DNA of 53,534 nt from assembly GCA_038253325.1 (NCBI GenBank), contig JBBSHE010000021.1, forward strand, positions 1-53,534, written 5' to 3'. The position numbers and the translations under genes were made by a program. Numbering within the stretch: the first letter of the stretch is position 1; each line of letters opens with the position of its first letter. The notes beneath the pieces are model-generated. The model worked only from the letters and a program-made list of their open reading frames with translations, was not told where the DNA came from and did not search any database. The stretch is from JBBSHE01 sp038253325. GTDB lineage: Bacteria > Actinomycetota > Actinomycetes > Propionibacteriales > Nocardioidaceae. Below, piece after piece: positions 32,600 to 43,108 of the stretch.

Positions 32600-33208
32600 G
32601 TGGAGATCAATGTCAAGGGACGGCGATGCGACGTGTCGAACCGTGCCCGGGAGGCGATCGAGGACAAGCTGAGCAAGCTGGAGAAATACGATCACAAGAT
32701 CATCCGGGTGGACGTCGAGCTCACCAAGGAGGAGAAACCTCGGTTGGCCGACCAGGCGGCCAGGATCGAGATCACCCTGCACTCCCGTGGGCCAGCGATC
32801 CGCGCCGAGGCCGCGGCCTCCGACCAGATCTCCGCTCTCGACAAGGCCGCGGCCAAGCTCCAGGCGCGGCTCCGCAAGGCGGCGGACCGGCGCCGCGCGC
32901 ACCGCCATGACAAGCGCAGCGTCACCACCGTCACTGCGGACGACTGGTCCGGTGATCGCCCTGCCGACCGGAATCACTCCGACGATGAGATGAGCCACTT
33001 CGGTGACGTACACGTCCTCGGCGACGGGCCGGTGGTCGTCCGAGAGAAGGAACATCCAGCCGTTCCGATGTCCATCGATCAGGCGCTGTACGAGATGGAG
33101 CTCCTCGGCCACGACTTCTTCTTGTTCGTCGACGAGCAAGGAATGCGGCCGTCGGTCGTCTATGCCCGTCGTGGCTACAGCTACGGGGTGATCCGGTTGT
33201 CGGTCTGA
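32600..33208 (+). CDS. hpf: Ribosome hibernation-promoting factor, long form
   Basis: The 202-residue long HPF pairs 70S ribosomes into inactive 100S dimers in stasis. The N-terminal S30AE domain (about 1-100) starts EINVKGRRCDVSNRAREAIE with KLEKYDHKIIRVDVEL. A charged linker leads to the C-terminal dimerisation domain (about 145-202): VVVREKEHPAVPMSIDQALY, ELLGHDFFLFVDE, YARRGYSYGVI. GTG 32600 is preceded by AAGGAGG five bases upstream, deciding this start over an in-frame extension to 32501. The gene lies between comF and secA as in mycobacteria, although here two further genes come between hpf and secA. Confidence 0.95.
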   Translation: MEINVKGRRCDVSNRAREAIEDKLSKLEKYDHKIIRVDVELTKEEKPRLADQAARIEITLHSRGPAIRAEAAASDQISALDKAAAKLQARLRKAADRRRAHRHDKRSVTTVTADDWSGDRPADRNHSDDEMSHFGDVHVLGDGPVVVREKEHPAVPMSIDQALYEMELLGHDFFLFVDEQGMRPSVVYARRGYSYGVIRLSV

Positions 33209-33263
33209 CCTGGCATGCTGCGGGAGTGGAGGAAGAGCGCATGGCGAGCCGGGTGGCGGGCCA

Positions 33264-33926
33264 GTGACGAGGGAGCCGATCAAGGTCGCCATCGTCGACG
33301 ACCAGGAGCTGTTCCGCCGCGGCCTGGTCCTGCTGCTGTCGGGCGAGGACGACCTCGAGGTCATCGGCGAGGCGTCGAACGGGCCGGAGGCGGTCCGGTT
33401 GTGCGAGACCTCACCGCCCGACGTTGTCCTGCTCGACATCTTGATGCCGAAGGGGTCGGGACTCGACGCATGTTCGGAGATCAAGGAGGTGGCCCCGTCG
33501 GCGGCCATCATCATGCTGACCGCCTCCGACGACGAGACCGACCTGTACACCGCGATCAAGAACGGCGCGACCGGTTACCTACTCAAGAGCTCCTCGATCG
33601 GTGAGGTGGCCCAAGCCGTCCGGGGGGTCGCCGCCGGACAGTCGTTGATCAGTCCCGGGATGGCGACGAAGCTGCTCGAGGAGTTCAAGTCGATGGTGAC
33701 CCGCGGCGACGAGGGTGCGTCGACGCCAAAGCTGACCGACCGGGAGAGCGAGGTGCTCAGCCTGGTCGCTCGTGGCCTGCACAACCGCGACGTCGCACGG
33801 CAGCTGTTCATCAGCGAGTACACCGTCAAGAACCACGTTCGCAACATCCTCGACAAGCTTCAGCTCAAGACCCGGATCGACGCCGTGCTCTACGCGGTCC
33901 GCCAGCACCTCGTCGACGACAGGTGA
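33264..33926 (+). CDS. NarL/LuxR-type response regulator
   Basis: A 220-residue two-domain regulator. The receiver has VAIVDDQELFRRGL, the phosphoacceptor Asp 58 in VVLLDILMPKG, MLTASDDE and the Lys in YLLKSSS. The C-terminal LuxR helix-turn-helix (about 152-218) shows LTDRESEVLSLVARGLHNRDVARQLF in pieces and SEYTVKNHVRNILDKL. No partner histidine kinase is adjacent, so it is an orphan at this locus. The GTG overlaps nothing upstream; GTGA at 33923 couples it to the glycosylase gene downstream, so it may autoregulate that pair. Confidence 0.94.
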   Translation: MTREPIKVAIVDDQELFRRGLVLLLSGEDDLEVIGEASNGPEAVRLCETSPPDVVLLDILMPKGSGLDACSEIKEVAPSAAIIMLTASDDETDLYTAIKNGATGYLLKSSSIGEVAQAVRGVAAGQSLISPGMATKLLEEFKSMVTRGDEGASTPKLTDRESEVLSLVARGLHNRDVARQLFISEYTVKNHVRNILDKLQLKTRIDAVLYAVRQHLVDDR

Positions 33927-35119
33927 AGCCGGGATCGCTGAGCCGTGCCCAGGCACGGCGGATCGGCCTCGCCGCGCAGGGCTTCGGCGAGCGGCGGCCC
34001 GGAAAAGTCGACGGGGCCTCACTGTCTCGCCTGCTCGACAAGATCGCCCTGCTCCAGATCGACTCCGTGAATGTCGCGGTCCGGGCGCACTACATGCCGC
34101 TGTTCAGCCGCTCCGGGCAGTACGACCTGGACGTGTTGCACCGCGCTGCGGGCCGAGCGCCGCGCCGGGTGTTCGAGTACTGGGGTCATGTCGCCTCGTA
34201 CATCCGCACCGACCTCTTCCCGGCGCTTCGCTTTCGGATGAGCGAGGCCCACCCGTGGGGTGACGTGCGGCGACTGCACCGCGAGCGACCGGACCTGATG
34301 CCCCAGGTTCTCGAGGACATCCGGGCACGGGGTCCGCTCACGGCACGGCAGATCGAGGACGACGCGCCGCGCGACCGCTCCCACTGGGGCTGGAACTGGT
34401 CCGACGTCAAGGAGGCGCTGGAGTACCTCTTCATGTCCGGCGCGTTGAGCTCGGCGGGCCGCAACGCCCAGTTCGAGCGCATGTACGACGTGACCGAGCG
34501 GGTGATTCCGCCCGAGTACTACAACGCGCCGACGCCAACGAAGGCCGAGGCCCATCGCGAGCTGCTACGTGCCGCCGCGATCGCGAACGGCGTCGCAACG
34601 GCGCAATGCCTCAAGGACTACTTCCGGACGAAGCCAGAGCCGACGAGGCAGGCGATCGGCGAGCTCGTCGAGGGCGGTGAGCTCGTGGTCGTCGCGATCG
34701 AGGGCTGGAAGCGGGTCGGCTACCTCCACCGCGATGCCCGGCTGCCGCGCTGGGTCCGGGCCCAGGCCCTGTTGACGCCGTTCGACCCACTGATCTTCGA
34801 GCGGACCAGGACGGAGCAGCTCTTCGGGTTCCGCTACCGGATCGAGATCTACGTCCCGGCCCACAAGCGGGTGCACGGCTACTACGTCTTTCCGTTCCTG
34901 TACGGTGACCGGCTGGTCGCCCGGGTCGACCTCAAGAGCGACCGGGCGACCGACGTGCTCCGGGTCCAGGGTGCGTTCGCCGAGGACCAGCTGCCCCCCG
35001 ACGCCGTCCCGGCGCTGGCGAGCTCGCTGACGCAGATGGCGCACTGGCTGGGCCTCGAGGCGGTCGCCGTGGCTGACCGCGGCGACCTCGCGCCAGCTCT
35101 GCAACAGTTGCTGCCCTGA
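33923..35119 (+). CDS. Winged-helix DNA glycosylase family protein (YcaQ/AlkX, HTH_42)
   Basis: A 398-residue protein of the AlkZ/YcaQ superfamily that unhooks or excises bulky alkyl and cross-linked bases. LSRAQARRIGLAAQGF opens the first winged helix; LLQIDSVNV contains the catalytic Q-x-D motif; further blocks are RAPRRVFEYWGHVASYI, ARGPLTARQIED, FMSGALSSAGR and the C-terminal LLTPFDPLIFERTRTEQLFGF with YVPAHKRVHGYYVFPFL. These are typical of the YcaQ-like clade. The start GTG 33923 overlaps the regulator's stop, suggesting coordinated expression. The exact lesion substrate is inferred only from the family. Confidence 0.9.
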   Translation: MKPGSLSRAQARRIGLAAQGFGERRPGKVDGASLSRLLDKIALLQIDSVNVAVRAHYMPLFSRSGQYDLDVLHRAAGRAPRRVFEYWGHVASYIRTDLFPALRFRMSEAHPWGDVRRLHRERPDLMPQVLEDIRARGPLTARQIEDDAPRDRSHWGWNWSDVKEALEYLFMSGALSSAGRNAQFERMYDVTERVIPPEYYNAPTPTKAEAHRELLRAAAIANGVATAQCLKDYFRTKPEPTRQAIGELVEGGELVVVAIEGWKRVGYLHRDARLPRWVRAQALLTPFDPLIFERTRTEQLFGFRYRIEIYVPAHKRVHGYYVFPFLYGDRLVARVDLKSDRATDVLRVQGAFAEDQLPPDAVPALASSLTQMAHWLGLEAVAVADRGDLAPALQQLLP

Positions 35120-35129
35120 CCCGCCATCC

Positions 35130-35350
35130 GACCGGCTCGACGATCCGGCCCCGGCACGTTCGCGAGCTGCGTCCATTGCAACGTTCACCGCCTCGCCAAC
35201 GTTTTGGTGGTATGCGTGAAGGTGACCGGAACTGATGCTCTCGAGAACGTCGGCCAGCGGCATCCCCGGATACGTGAATGTGCCGAACCAGGTCGACTGC
35301 GAAGGATCGCGCGGCATCGCCGAGGTGATCGACGGCGACGTCCTGATCAT
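35130..35350 (-). other. Unrecognised coding-like stretch downstream of the AlkX-like gene
   Basis: On the minus strand from ATG 35350 a reading frame of about 70 codons has strongly GC-biased third positions and a plausible amino-acid mix (TWFGTFTYPGMPLADVLES, then SSGHLHAYHQNVGEAV). It then merges into sequence antisense to the glycosylase gene without a credible stop. I recognise no family. It may be the surviving part of another decayed gene beside the alcohol dehydrogenase remnant. Confidence 0.3.
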
Positions 35351-35445
35351 GGGTCGACGGGAACAACCAAGCCACCGGCAAGCAGCTCGTCGACGTCGCT
35401 GACTCGATCCAGCCGACGAAAAGAAGAAACCCTGACGCCAACGAC

Positions 35446-35775
35446 GGCTGGAACAGCACCTTCACGGCCCCGTCCTGTTTCTTTCTGAAGATCTCGTACG
35501 CGTGCGGTGCCTCTTCGAGCGACATCCGATGTGTCGCGAACGACTCCACACCGAGCGAGTCGCCGTCCTGGACGAGCAGCGGCATGATCGCGCTGACCCA
35601 ACGCTTGACGTTGGCCTGTCCCATCCGCAGCTGCACCTGCTCGTCGAACAGCGTCATCATCGGGAGTGGGTCCGTCATCCCGCCATGCACGCCGATCAGT
35701 GAGATGGCGCCATCCCGGCGCACCAGGTCGATCGCCGAGTAGAACGCCGCGAGGCGGTCCACCCCGCCTGCCACG
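35446..35775 (-). pseudogene. C-terminal remnant of a zinc-dependent alcohol/formaldehyde dehydrogenase
   Basis: About 110 codons on the minus strand match the C-terminal third of glutathione-independent formaldehyde dehydrogenase-like, zinc-containing enzymes: FYSAIDLVRRDGAISLIGV, GGMTDPLPMMTLFDEQVQ, LRMGQANVKRWVSAIMPLL, FATHRMSLEEAPHAYEIF and KKQDGAVKVLFQPS. The N-terminal catalytic zinc domain and most of the Rossmann fold are absent. The sequence upstream becomes the secA promoter region, and no stop follows the natural C-terminus. It is therefore a truncated relic, not a gene. Confidence 0.8.
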
Positions 35776-35836
35776 CGGTCGGCAACGAGCGGGTAGCATG
35801 CACGCCGCCCCGGAGCCCGTCGGTGTGTCGGTCGCC

Positions 35837-35842
35837 TAAGAT
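35837..35842 (+). promoter_or_regulatory. Possible -10 element of secA
   Basis: TAAGAT lies 48 bases before the secA GTG in an otherwise GC-rich stretch. No good -35 hexamer sits 16-18 bases upstream, so this is a weak call. Confidence 0.3.
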
Positions 35843-35889
35843 GGTCGTGCCCACCACTTTGCTCAGAAGCGTCCCAGGAGCCAGCCCAC

Positions 35890-38688
<2,799 letters not shown>

Positions 38689-38721
38689 TCACACCAACGG
38701 GCGTCGAGGATCGCGGGCACG

Positions 38722-39642
38722 ATGGCGACCATGGTCACGCGTTCGTTCACGATCGTCCCTCGGGGTGAGTTCTCGCTGCGGGAGTCGGCGCTGTTCGGCT
38801 TCGGCCAGCGGGTGCCGTTCGGGCAGCGGGTTGGCGGAGCGCCGAGCGAGGACGACTTCGACGGCGTGATGCGGCTGGCATTCTGTCTCGACGGATACCG
38901 GCAGCAGGTCGGGGTCGAGGTGCGACAAGACCGTTCGGGGGTGCACTGCGTGGTGCACGGCGGCGGACCTATCGACGCCGTGTCGGGCCAGGTCGCTCGG
39001 GTGCTGTCGCTGGACTACGACGCTCGCGAGTTTACCGAGGTCGGACGGCGCGACCCCGTGATCGGCCGGCTTCAGCGAGCCGCGCCGGGGCTGCGTCCGC
39101 CATTGTTCTACTCACCGTACGAGGCTGCGGCCTGGGCGGTGCTCAGCGCCCGCCGGCCGGCGCGGCAGATGGCCCAGGTTCGAGAACAGCTCAGCCGGAC
39201 GTACGGTGCCGGCTTCGACCTGGCCGGTCAACGATCGGCGGCCTTGCCGACTCCTGAACAACTGCTCGCCGTCGACGAGTTCCCGGGCGTACCCGCCGCC
39301 AAGCTCGACCGTCTGCACGGCGTAGCCCGAGCGGCGCTCGACGGGCTGCTCGACGTGGAGTCGCTGATGGCACTGGGACCGGACGAGGCGATGACCGCGG
39401 TTCAACGCATCAAGGGGATCGGCCCCTTCTACAGTGGACTGATCGTCATCCGCGGCACCGGATTCGCCGACGTGTTGCCCCGCGACGAAGCGAGGTCGCT
39501 CGACCTGGTCCGCCAACTGTACGGGTTGGCGTCCGCACCCGGACCGGACGATCTCGAGGCTCTGGCGGAGAACTGGCGACCGTTTCGCACCTGGTCGATC
39601 GTTCTCATCCGCGCGGCCGGAATGCGGGTAATATCTCGCTAG
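38722..39642 (+). CDS. AlkA-like DNA-3-methyladenine glycosylase (HhH-GPD)
   Basis: A 306-residue base-excision enzyme. The N-terminal ~105 residues form the AlkA-type beta domain (SFTIVPRGEFSLRESALFGF). The HhH-GPD core follows: PPLFYSPYEAAAWAVLSARR, LPTPEQLLAVDEFPGVPAAK, the hairpin IKGIGPFYSGLIVIRG and the catalytic Asp region VLPRDEARSL. The C-terminal NWRPFRTWSIVLIRAAG is the usual W-x-P-x-R-x-W block. It probably excises alkylated purines. Two ATG codons (38722, 38731) are possible starts. It is 33 bases after secA and is the second DNA glycosylase-type gene within 5 kb. Confidence 0.87.
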   Translation: MATMVTRSFTIVPRGEFSLRESALFGFGQRVPFGQRVGGAPSEDDFDGVMRLAFCLDGYRQQVGVEVRQDRSGVHCVVHGGGPIDAVSGQVARVLSLDYDAREFTEVGRRDPVIGRLQRAAPGLRPPLFYSPYEAAAWAVLSARRPARQMAQVREQLSRTYGAGFDLAGQRSAALPTPEQLLAVDEFPGVPAAKLDRLHGVARAALDGLLDVESLMALGPDEAMTAVQRIKGIGPFYSGLIVIRGTGFADVLPRDEARSLDLVRQLYGLASAPGPDDLEALAENWRPFRTWSIVLIRAAGMRVISR

Positions 39643-39736
39643 CCAAGTGACTCGTTTTCCATCATTGACCGCAAAGAGTAGCCTTTCGACCACGCACAGT
39701 CATTTTGCTACATCGGGTTTAGGGAGTACGAACGCT

Positions 39737-40147
39737 ATGCAGCACGAGTCATCGCGCCGGCCACAGCGGTGGGCGCTTGCCTTGGCGGCGGTGGTGACAG
39801 CTGTTGCCCACGTCCCCGTGATCGCTCCCCACCTGGACGAAGCGCCGTACATGGGTGTGCTGTTCATCGTCTTGACGCTGGCATGCAGCGCATTGGCCCT
39901 GGGTGCGCTGGTGTCCGACAGCGACGCGATCTATGCGCTCTCCATCGTGACGTGCGGGGGCGCGATCGTCGGGTATGCAGCGACCCGACTGGTGGCGTTC
40001 CCCATGCTCGCTGGCGACGTCGGGAACTGGCTGGAACCCCTCGGTGTGGTGTCCGTCCTTGCCGAAGCCGTAGTCGTGGTATCCGCGATCACGGCGCTCG
40101 TCTCGAGCGCTCGCAGCGCGTCGCTGCACGGCGTAGCGGCTCAGTAG
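39737..40147 (+). CDS. Small four-TM membrane protein of unknown family
   Basis: A 136-residue protein with four predicted hydrophobic segments: ALAAVVTAVAHVPVIAP, GVLFIVLTLACSALALGAL, ALSIVTCGGAIVGYA and LGVVSVLAEAVVVVSAITAL. The tails are short and basic or neutral. I recognise no family. ATG 39737 has AGGGAG at correct spacing and an AT-richer leader of about 95 bases before it. Its stop overlaps the 3' end of the convergent secreted-protein gene by 7 bases. The two may be a recently acquired pair between secA and the insertion-sequence remnant. Confidence 0.75.
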   Translation: MQHESSRRPQRWALALAAVVTAVAHVPVIAPHLDEAPYMGVLFIVLTLACSALALGALVSDSDAIYALSIVTCGGAIVGYAATRLVAFPMLAGDVGNWLEPLGVVSVLAEAVVVVSAITALVSSARSASLHGVAAQ

Positions 40148-40968
40148 GAGCGCATCAACGCCCAGACGCTTCGCAGCTGGTGCTCGGTGAGGATCATCAG
40201 CGCTTGGCGGATCTCGGTCCGGCGCGCCTGCAGAACAGGGTCGGGACGACCGGGTCCGGCGTGACCGACGGGCTTCACCGGGCTCAGTCGATCACCGGCG
40301 TCGCCGCGGACCTTGTGTCGGACCGAGCCCAGCTGAGACTTGTTGAGGTCCATGATCGCCGGCCGGATCGTCAGCCGCAGCCTGATCAGGGCCGCCTTGA
40401 CACCAAGCAGCCGGTTGGGGGTGAAAGCCTCCTTCAGGCTCGGGGTGCAGTACACGTGGACCATCTCCATGTCCATCATGCTGGCGTCCGTGTGCGCGCG
40501 CGGAATGGATCCGAGGTGGGGGAGGGGCATGCCGTTGAACATGACGCCACCGAGCTTGCCACCGTAGATCAGCGCAGCTGCCGGCTTCGCCGGATTCAGC
40601 CCCTGAGCGGGCGGGCGGGGATTGAAGTAGTGGGTATGGTGCGTTGGGCGCGACGTCCCCGGCCGCCAGTATTTTCTGATCCCGGCGGCCGTGTGCGTGT
40701 GGCAGAACTTGTTGACGCCGTCGAGCAGCCTCTGGGCCCTCGCCCGGTCTGCAGCCGACGCGCCGGCGACATCGGGTATGTACGTGGACCTCGATGGCGG
40801 GACCATCTCCACCTTGTTGCCCGTCGGGCCCGTCTTGACGTGCCGTGTCATGCCACTCGGCGATGAACTGGGTCCCGCCAGGGCACTCGGAACGGCCAAC
40901 GACAGGACGACGGATCCCACGAAAACGGCACCGGTGGTCCGGACCACGAACCTCTTGGGGAGTCTCAT
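40141..40968 (-). CDS. Secreted His/Met-rich protein of unknown family
   Basis: A 275-residue protein with a clean Sec signal peptide (KRFVVRTTGAVFVGSVV, cleavage near PSALAGPSS). The mature part has two His clusters (FCHTHTAAG and RPTHHTHYFNP), an acidic Met/His stretch (ASMMDMEMVHVYC) and two Cys. No family is recognised. Metal binding (copper or iron) is a reasonable guess from these clusters but is not shown. ATG 40968 is favoured by GAAGGG upstream; an alternative ATG at 41010 would add 14 residues before the signal peptide. The upstream region holds two direct repeats (41050-41078) and an inverted repeat. Confidence 0.75.
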   Translation of the reverse strand: MRLPKRFVVRTTGAVFVGSVVLSLAVPSALAGPSSSPSGMTRHVKTGPTGNKVEMVPPSRSTYIPDVAGASAADRARAQRLLDGVNKFCHTHTAAGIRKYWRPGTSRPTHHTHYFNPRPPAQGLNPAKPAAALIYGGKLGGVMFNGMPLPHLGSIPRAHTDASMMDMEMVHVYCTPSLKEAFTPNRLLGVKAALIRLRLTIRPAIMDLNKSQLGSVRHKVRGDAGDRLSPVKPVGHAGPGRPDPVLQARRTEIRQALMILTEHQLRSVWALMRSY

Positions 40969-41261
40969 GCTTTTCCCTTCAACATGGTCGAGGCTGGCAA
41001 CGACAGCCACGTGCGCAGCAGCCCTTCGAATCCCCGGTGGCGAAGTGCCCGTTACCGACAGTGACGAACACGTTACCGTTCGTATCGGTTCCGGTCGAAT
41101 CCTCCGGGCAAGAGACCCGGGTCAGCCGGGATGGTGCACGCGGACGCGACGGTCATCTTTGGCCGAGTCGGGGGCAGGGCGCGTAGCGAGCTGTTCCAGA
41201 CCCATGTTGACTCCAGCCTGACCACATCCGTGGCTCGATCCGTGAACCGCCCGGCCCGGTC
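40969..41261. other. Intergenic stretch upstream of the secreted-protein gene
   Basis: Apart from the repeats at 41050-41083 this 293-base interval holds no coding frame I trust. The left part is moderately AT-rich and probably contains the promoter of the minus-strand secreted protein; the right part runs into the IS110 remnant without a visible insertion boundary. Confidence 0.4.
41050..41083 (-). promoter_or_regulatory. Possible operator: CGTTACCG direct repeats and ACGAAC/GTTCGT inverted repeat
   Basis: CGTTACCG occurs at 41050-41057 and 41071-41078, exactly 21 bases apart (two helical turns). ACGAAC (41064-41069) and GTTCGT (41078-41083) form an inverted repeat with an 8-base spacer. 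All lie 80-115 bases upstream of the secreted-protein gene start, suggesting a binding site for an unidentified regulator. Confidence 0.4.
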
Positions 41262-41620
41262 GCGGTGACCGATGAGGCCGGTCCGGCAGGGTTCGGTCTG
41301 AACCGGACCACCCGGACCGCGGCCGGGATCCGGTGCGAGGTCTGCGCGCCGTCGATGCTGCAACGTCCGGCCGGTGATCGGGCACGACCGATGTCAAGGA
41401 CACGGTTCACCTGGCCAAGCTGCTCAGACTCGATGACGTCACTGCGGTGGCGATCCCGACCGTGGACCAGGAAGCAGCCCGCGACCTGGTGCGGGTACGT
41501 GAGGACTGCCGTGGTGACCTATGCGGGGCGGGCCCGCTGGGTCACGGTCACTGGCCGTCGCATGCGACATGTGATCGCCAACGTCGTCATCACCCGGCAA
41601 CTGGCGGGCTGGTGCTGGGT
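41262..41620 (+). pseudogene. IS110-type transposase remnant (internal deletion and frameshifts)
   Basis: Pieces of one IS110-family transposase lie in two frames. Frame A (from about 41262) reads EAGPAGFGL, AAGIRCEVCAPSMLQRPAGD, the RuvC-like N-terminal region. Near 41386 it shifts to frame B, which continues TDVKDTVHLAKLLRLDDVT, AVAIPTVDQEAARDL and RVREDCRGDL. About 41520 onward, frame A resumes with a C-terminal piece, ANVVITRQLAGWCW, normally ~200 residues further on. The middle is therefore deleted and the element is dead. I see no terminal repeats, as expected for IS110. Confidence 0.75.
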
Positions 41621-41711
41621 TCGGACCCACTCCTACCGAACTGTCAGTTTTCACGTGCCGTCGACACGCGCCCCTCACCCTGCCTCTTGACAGGAGTGGC
41701 CTGCCTACATG

Positions 41712-43024
41712 TCAGTTGAGGTCGCGCTCCGATGCGGGTGGCGACCTGAACCAGATCCAGCGCATCACGACGCGCTCACCCAATGGATGTCGGTAGCCCT
41801 TGCCGTCGGGCGGGTGCGGCGGCGGCCCGGTCGGAGGTGTCGGCGTGCGGGAACCGATCATTCTTCCGTCCGAGTCAGTGAAAACGGGGCCGGCTGGTTG
41901 GTCGGGATTGCCCCCGATGGCGTACTCGGCGCGGTGATGACTGTCGTGGTGGTACGGGCACAGGCAGACCAGGTTGCCGGTGTCGGTGGGTCCCCCGTTG
42001 GTCCAGTGCCGGATGTGGTGGACTTCGACGTAGCCGGTCGAGTTGCATCCAGGAAACCGGCATCCGCGGTCGCGGTCTTCGACCAGGCGCCGGGTGCGGT
42101 CAGGGACGATCCGTCGGGTCCGGCCGACGCTTACGGCGTGCCCTCCGGTTTCCCAGACTGGTTGGACAACGCCGTTGCAGGTGAGCTTGTTGAACAGCTC
42201 GGATGGCAGCGCGGGGCCCTTGTTGAGCCAGCCGCCGGCGGTGTCGAGGTGGACGTAGATGCGGTACTTGTCGGCGCGACCGGCCGGGCCGTCAGTCTTG
42301 AGACGGTTCATTGAGGTGGTGACCAGAGCGATGAACGCGGTCGCGAGCGTCACGTCGGCTTCTCCGGTCTGGAACAGGGCGTCCTTGGCCTCGGCAAGCG
42401 CCTGCTGGACGAGCGCGCCTTCGTCGGCGGGGGCGTCGTAGACCAGCTGGTATCGGCCCTCTTCGGTCCAGCGCCCGTTACACCTCGCGGCGGCTGCTGC
42501 CCGGTGGACTTGTCTGCTCATGGAGCCTGAGTCGGCGTCAAAGGCCGGCTCCCCGGTCTTGACGGGCGCGAGGTCCGGGAACGGGTACCTTCGCAGCGTC
42601 GACCGAAGTTGCGAAACTGACAGGTGCCTGGCCAAGTCGGCGATCTCGGCGTCGTTGTGCGACGGAGCCCGTTCGACGATCGGAATCACCTGGTCGACCG
42701 CGAGCTCACGTCCGACAGGCTCTTGATCGTCACCGGCAGCTCGGCCGACCGGCGTGCGAGCACGACGATCTTCCGCGCCCGTTCGGCTGACAGGCCGGCT
42801 TGCAGGCTGAGCCAGTGCTCCGGTGAGCGGATCCCGGCACCCCGCCAGATCCCGGTCTCCAGTGCACGCGCCGTCACCTCGACCAGTTGGGCGTGGGCGA
42901 CGTTCAACCAACCGCATATCCGGGCCATCTCGGTCTCGATCTCGTCCCGGACCGCCTCCTGCGCCGCAACCACGTCGACGGTTTCGGGGAGGTCGGCGGA
43001 ATGCGCGAGTAGGTCGACTGACAT
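41712..43024 (-). pseudogene. DUF222-HNH endonuclease (13E12-repeat type) split by one frameshift
   Basis: Two overlapping minus-strand frames make one protein of about 430 residues. The first (ATG 43024) has MSVDLLAHSADLP and LVEVTARALETGIWRGAG, then SPEHWLSLQAGLSAERAR and ELPVTIKSLSD, where the frame ends. The second resumes with GRELAVDQVIPIVERAP, NGRWTEEGRYQLVYDAPA, and a complete HNH site CRFPGCNSTGYVEVHHIRHW then NLVCLCPYHH. Adding one base near 42708-42712 would restore SLSDGELAVDQV. It is either a true frameshift or a sequencing error. No ribosome-binding site precedes ATG 43024. Such genes occur as scattered multicopy repeats in actinobacteria. Confidence 0.82.
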
Positions 43025-43025
43025 G

Positions 43026-43037
43026 TATACTAGTATA
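43026..43037. promoter_or_regulatory. Perfect AT-rich palindrome TATACTAGTATA at the DUF222-HNH start
   Basis: A 12-bp perfect palindrome immediately precedes the start of the DUF222-HNH gene in a ~20-base AT-rich patch, in strong contrast to surrounding GC. It may be a combined -10 region and operator, or an insertion target site. Confidence 0.4.
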
Positions 43038-43108
43038 TACGTTCGAGTAAGGAAACTCAAGTCTTCTCTCGTAGTCTTTCGACTACGTTCCGTGACGCCA
43101 CGCCGCCG

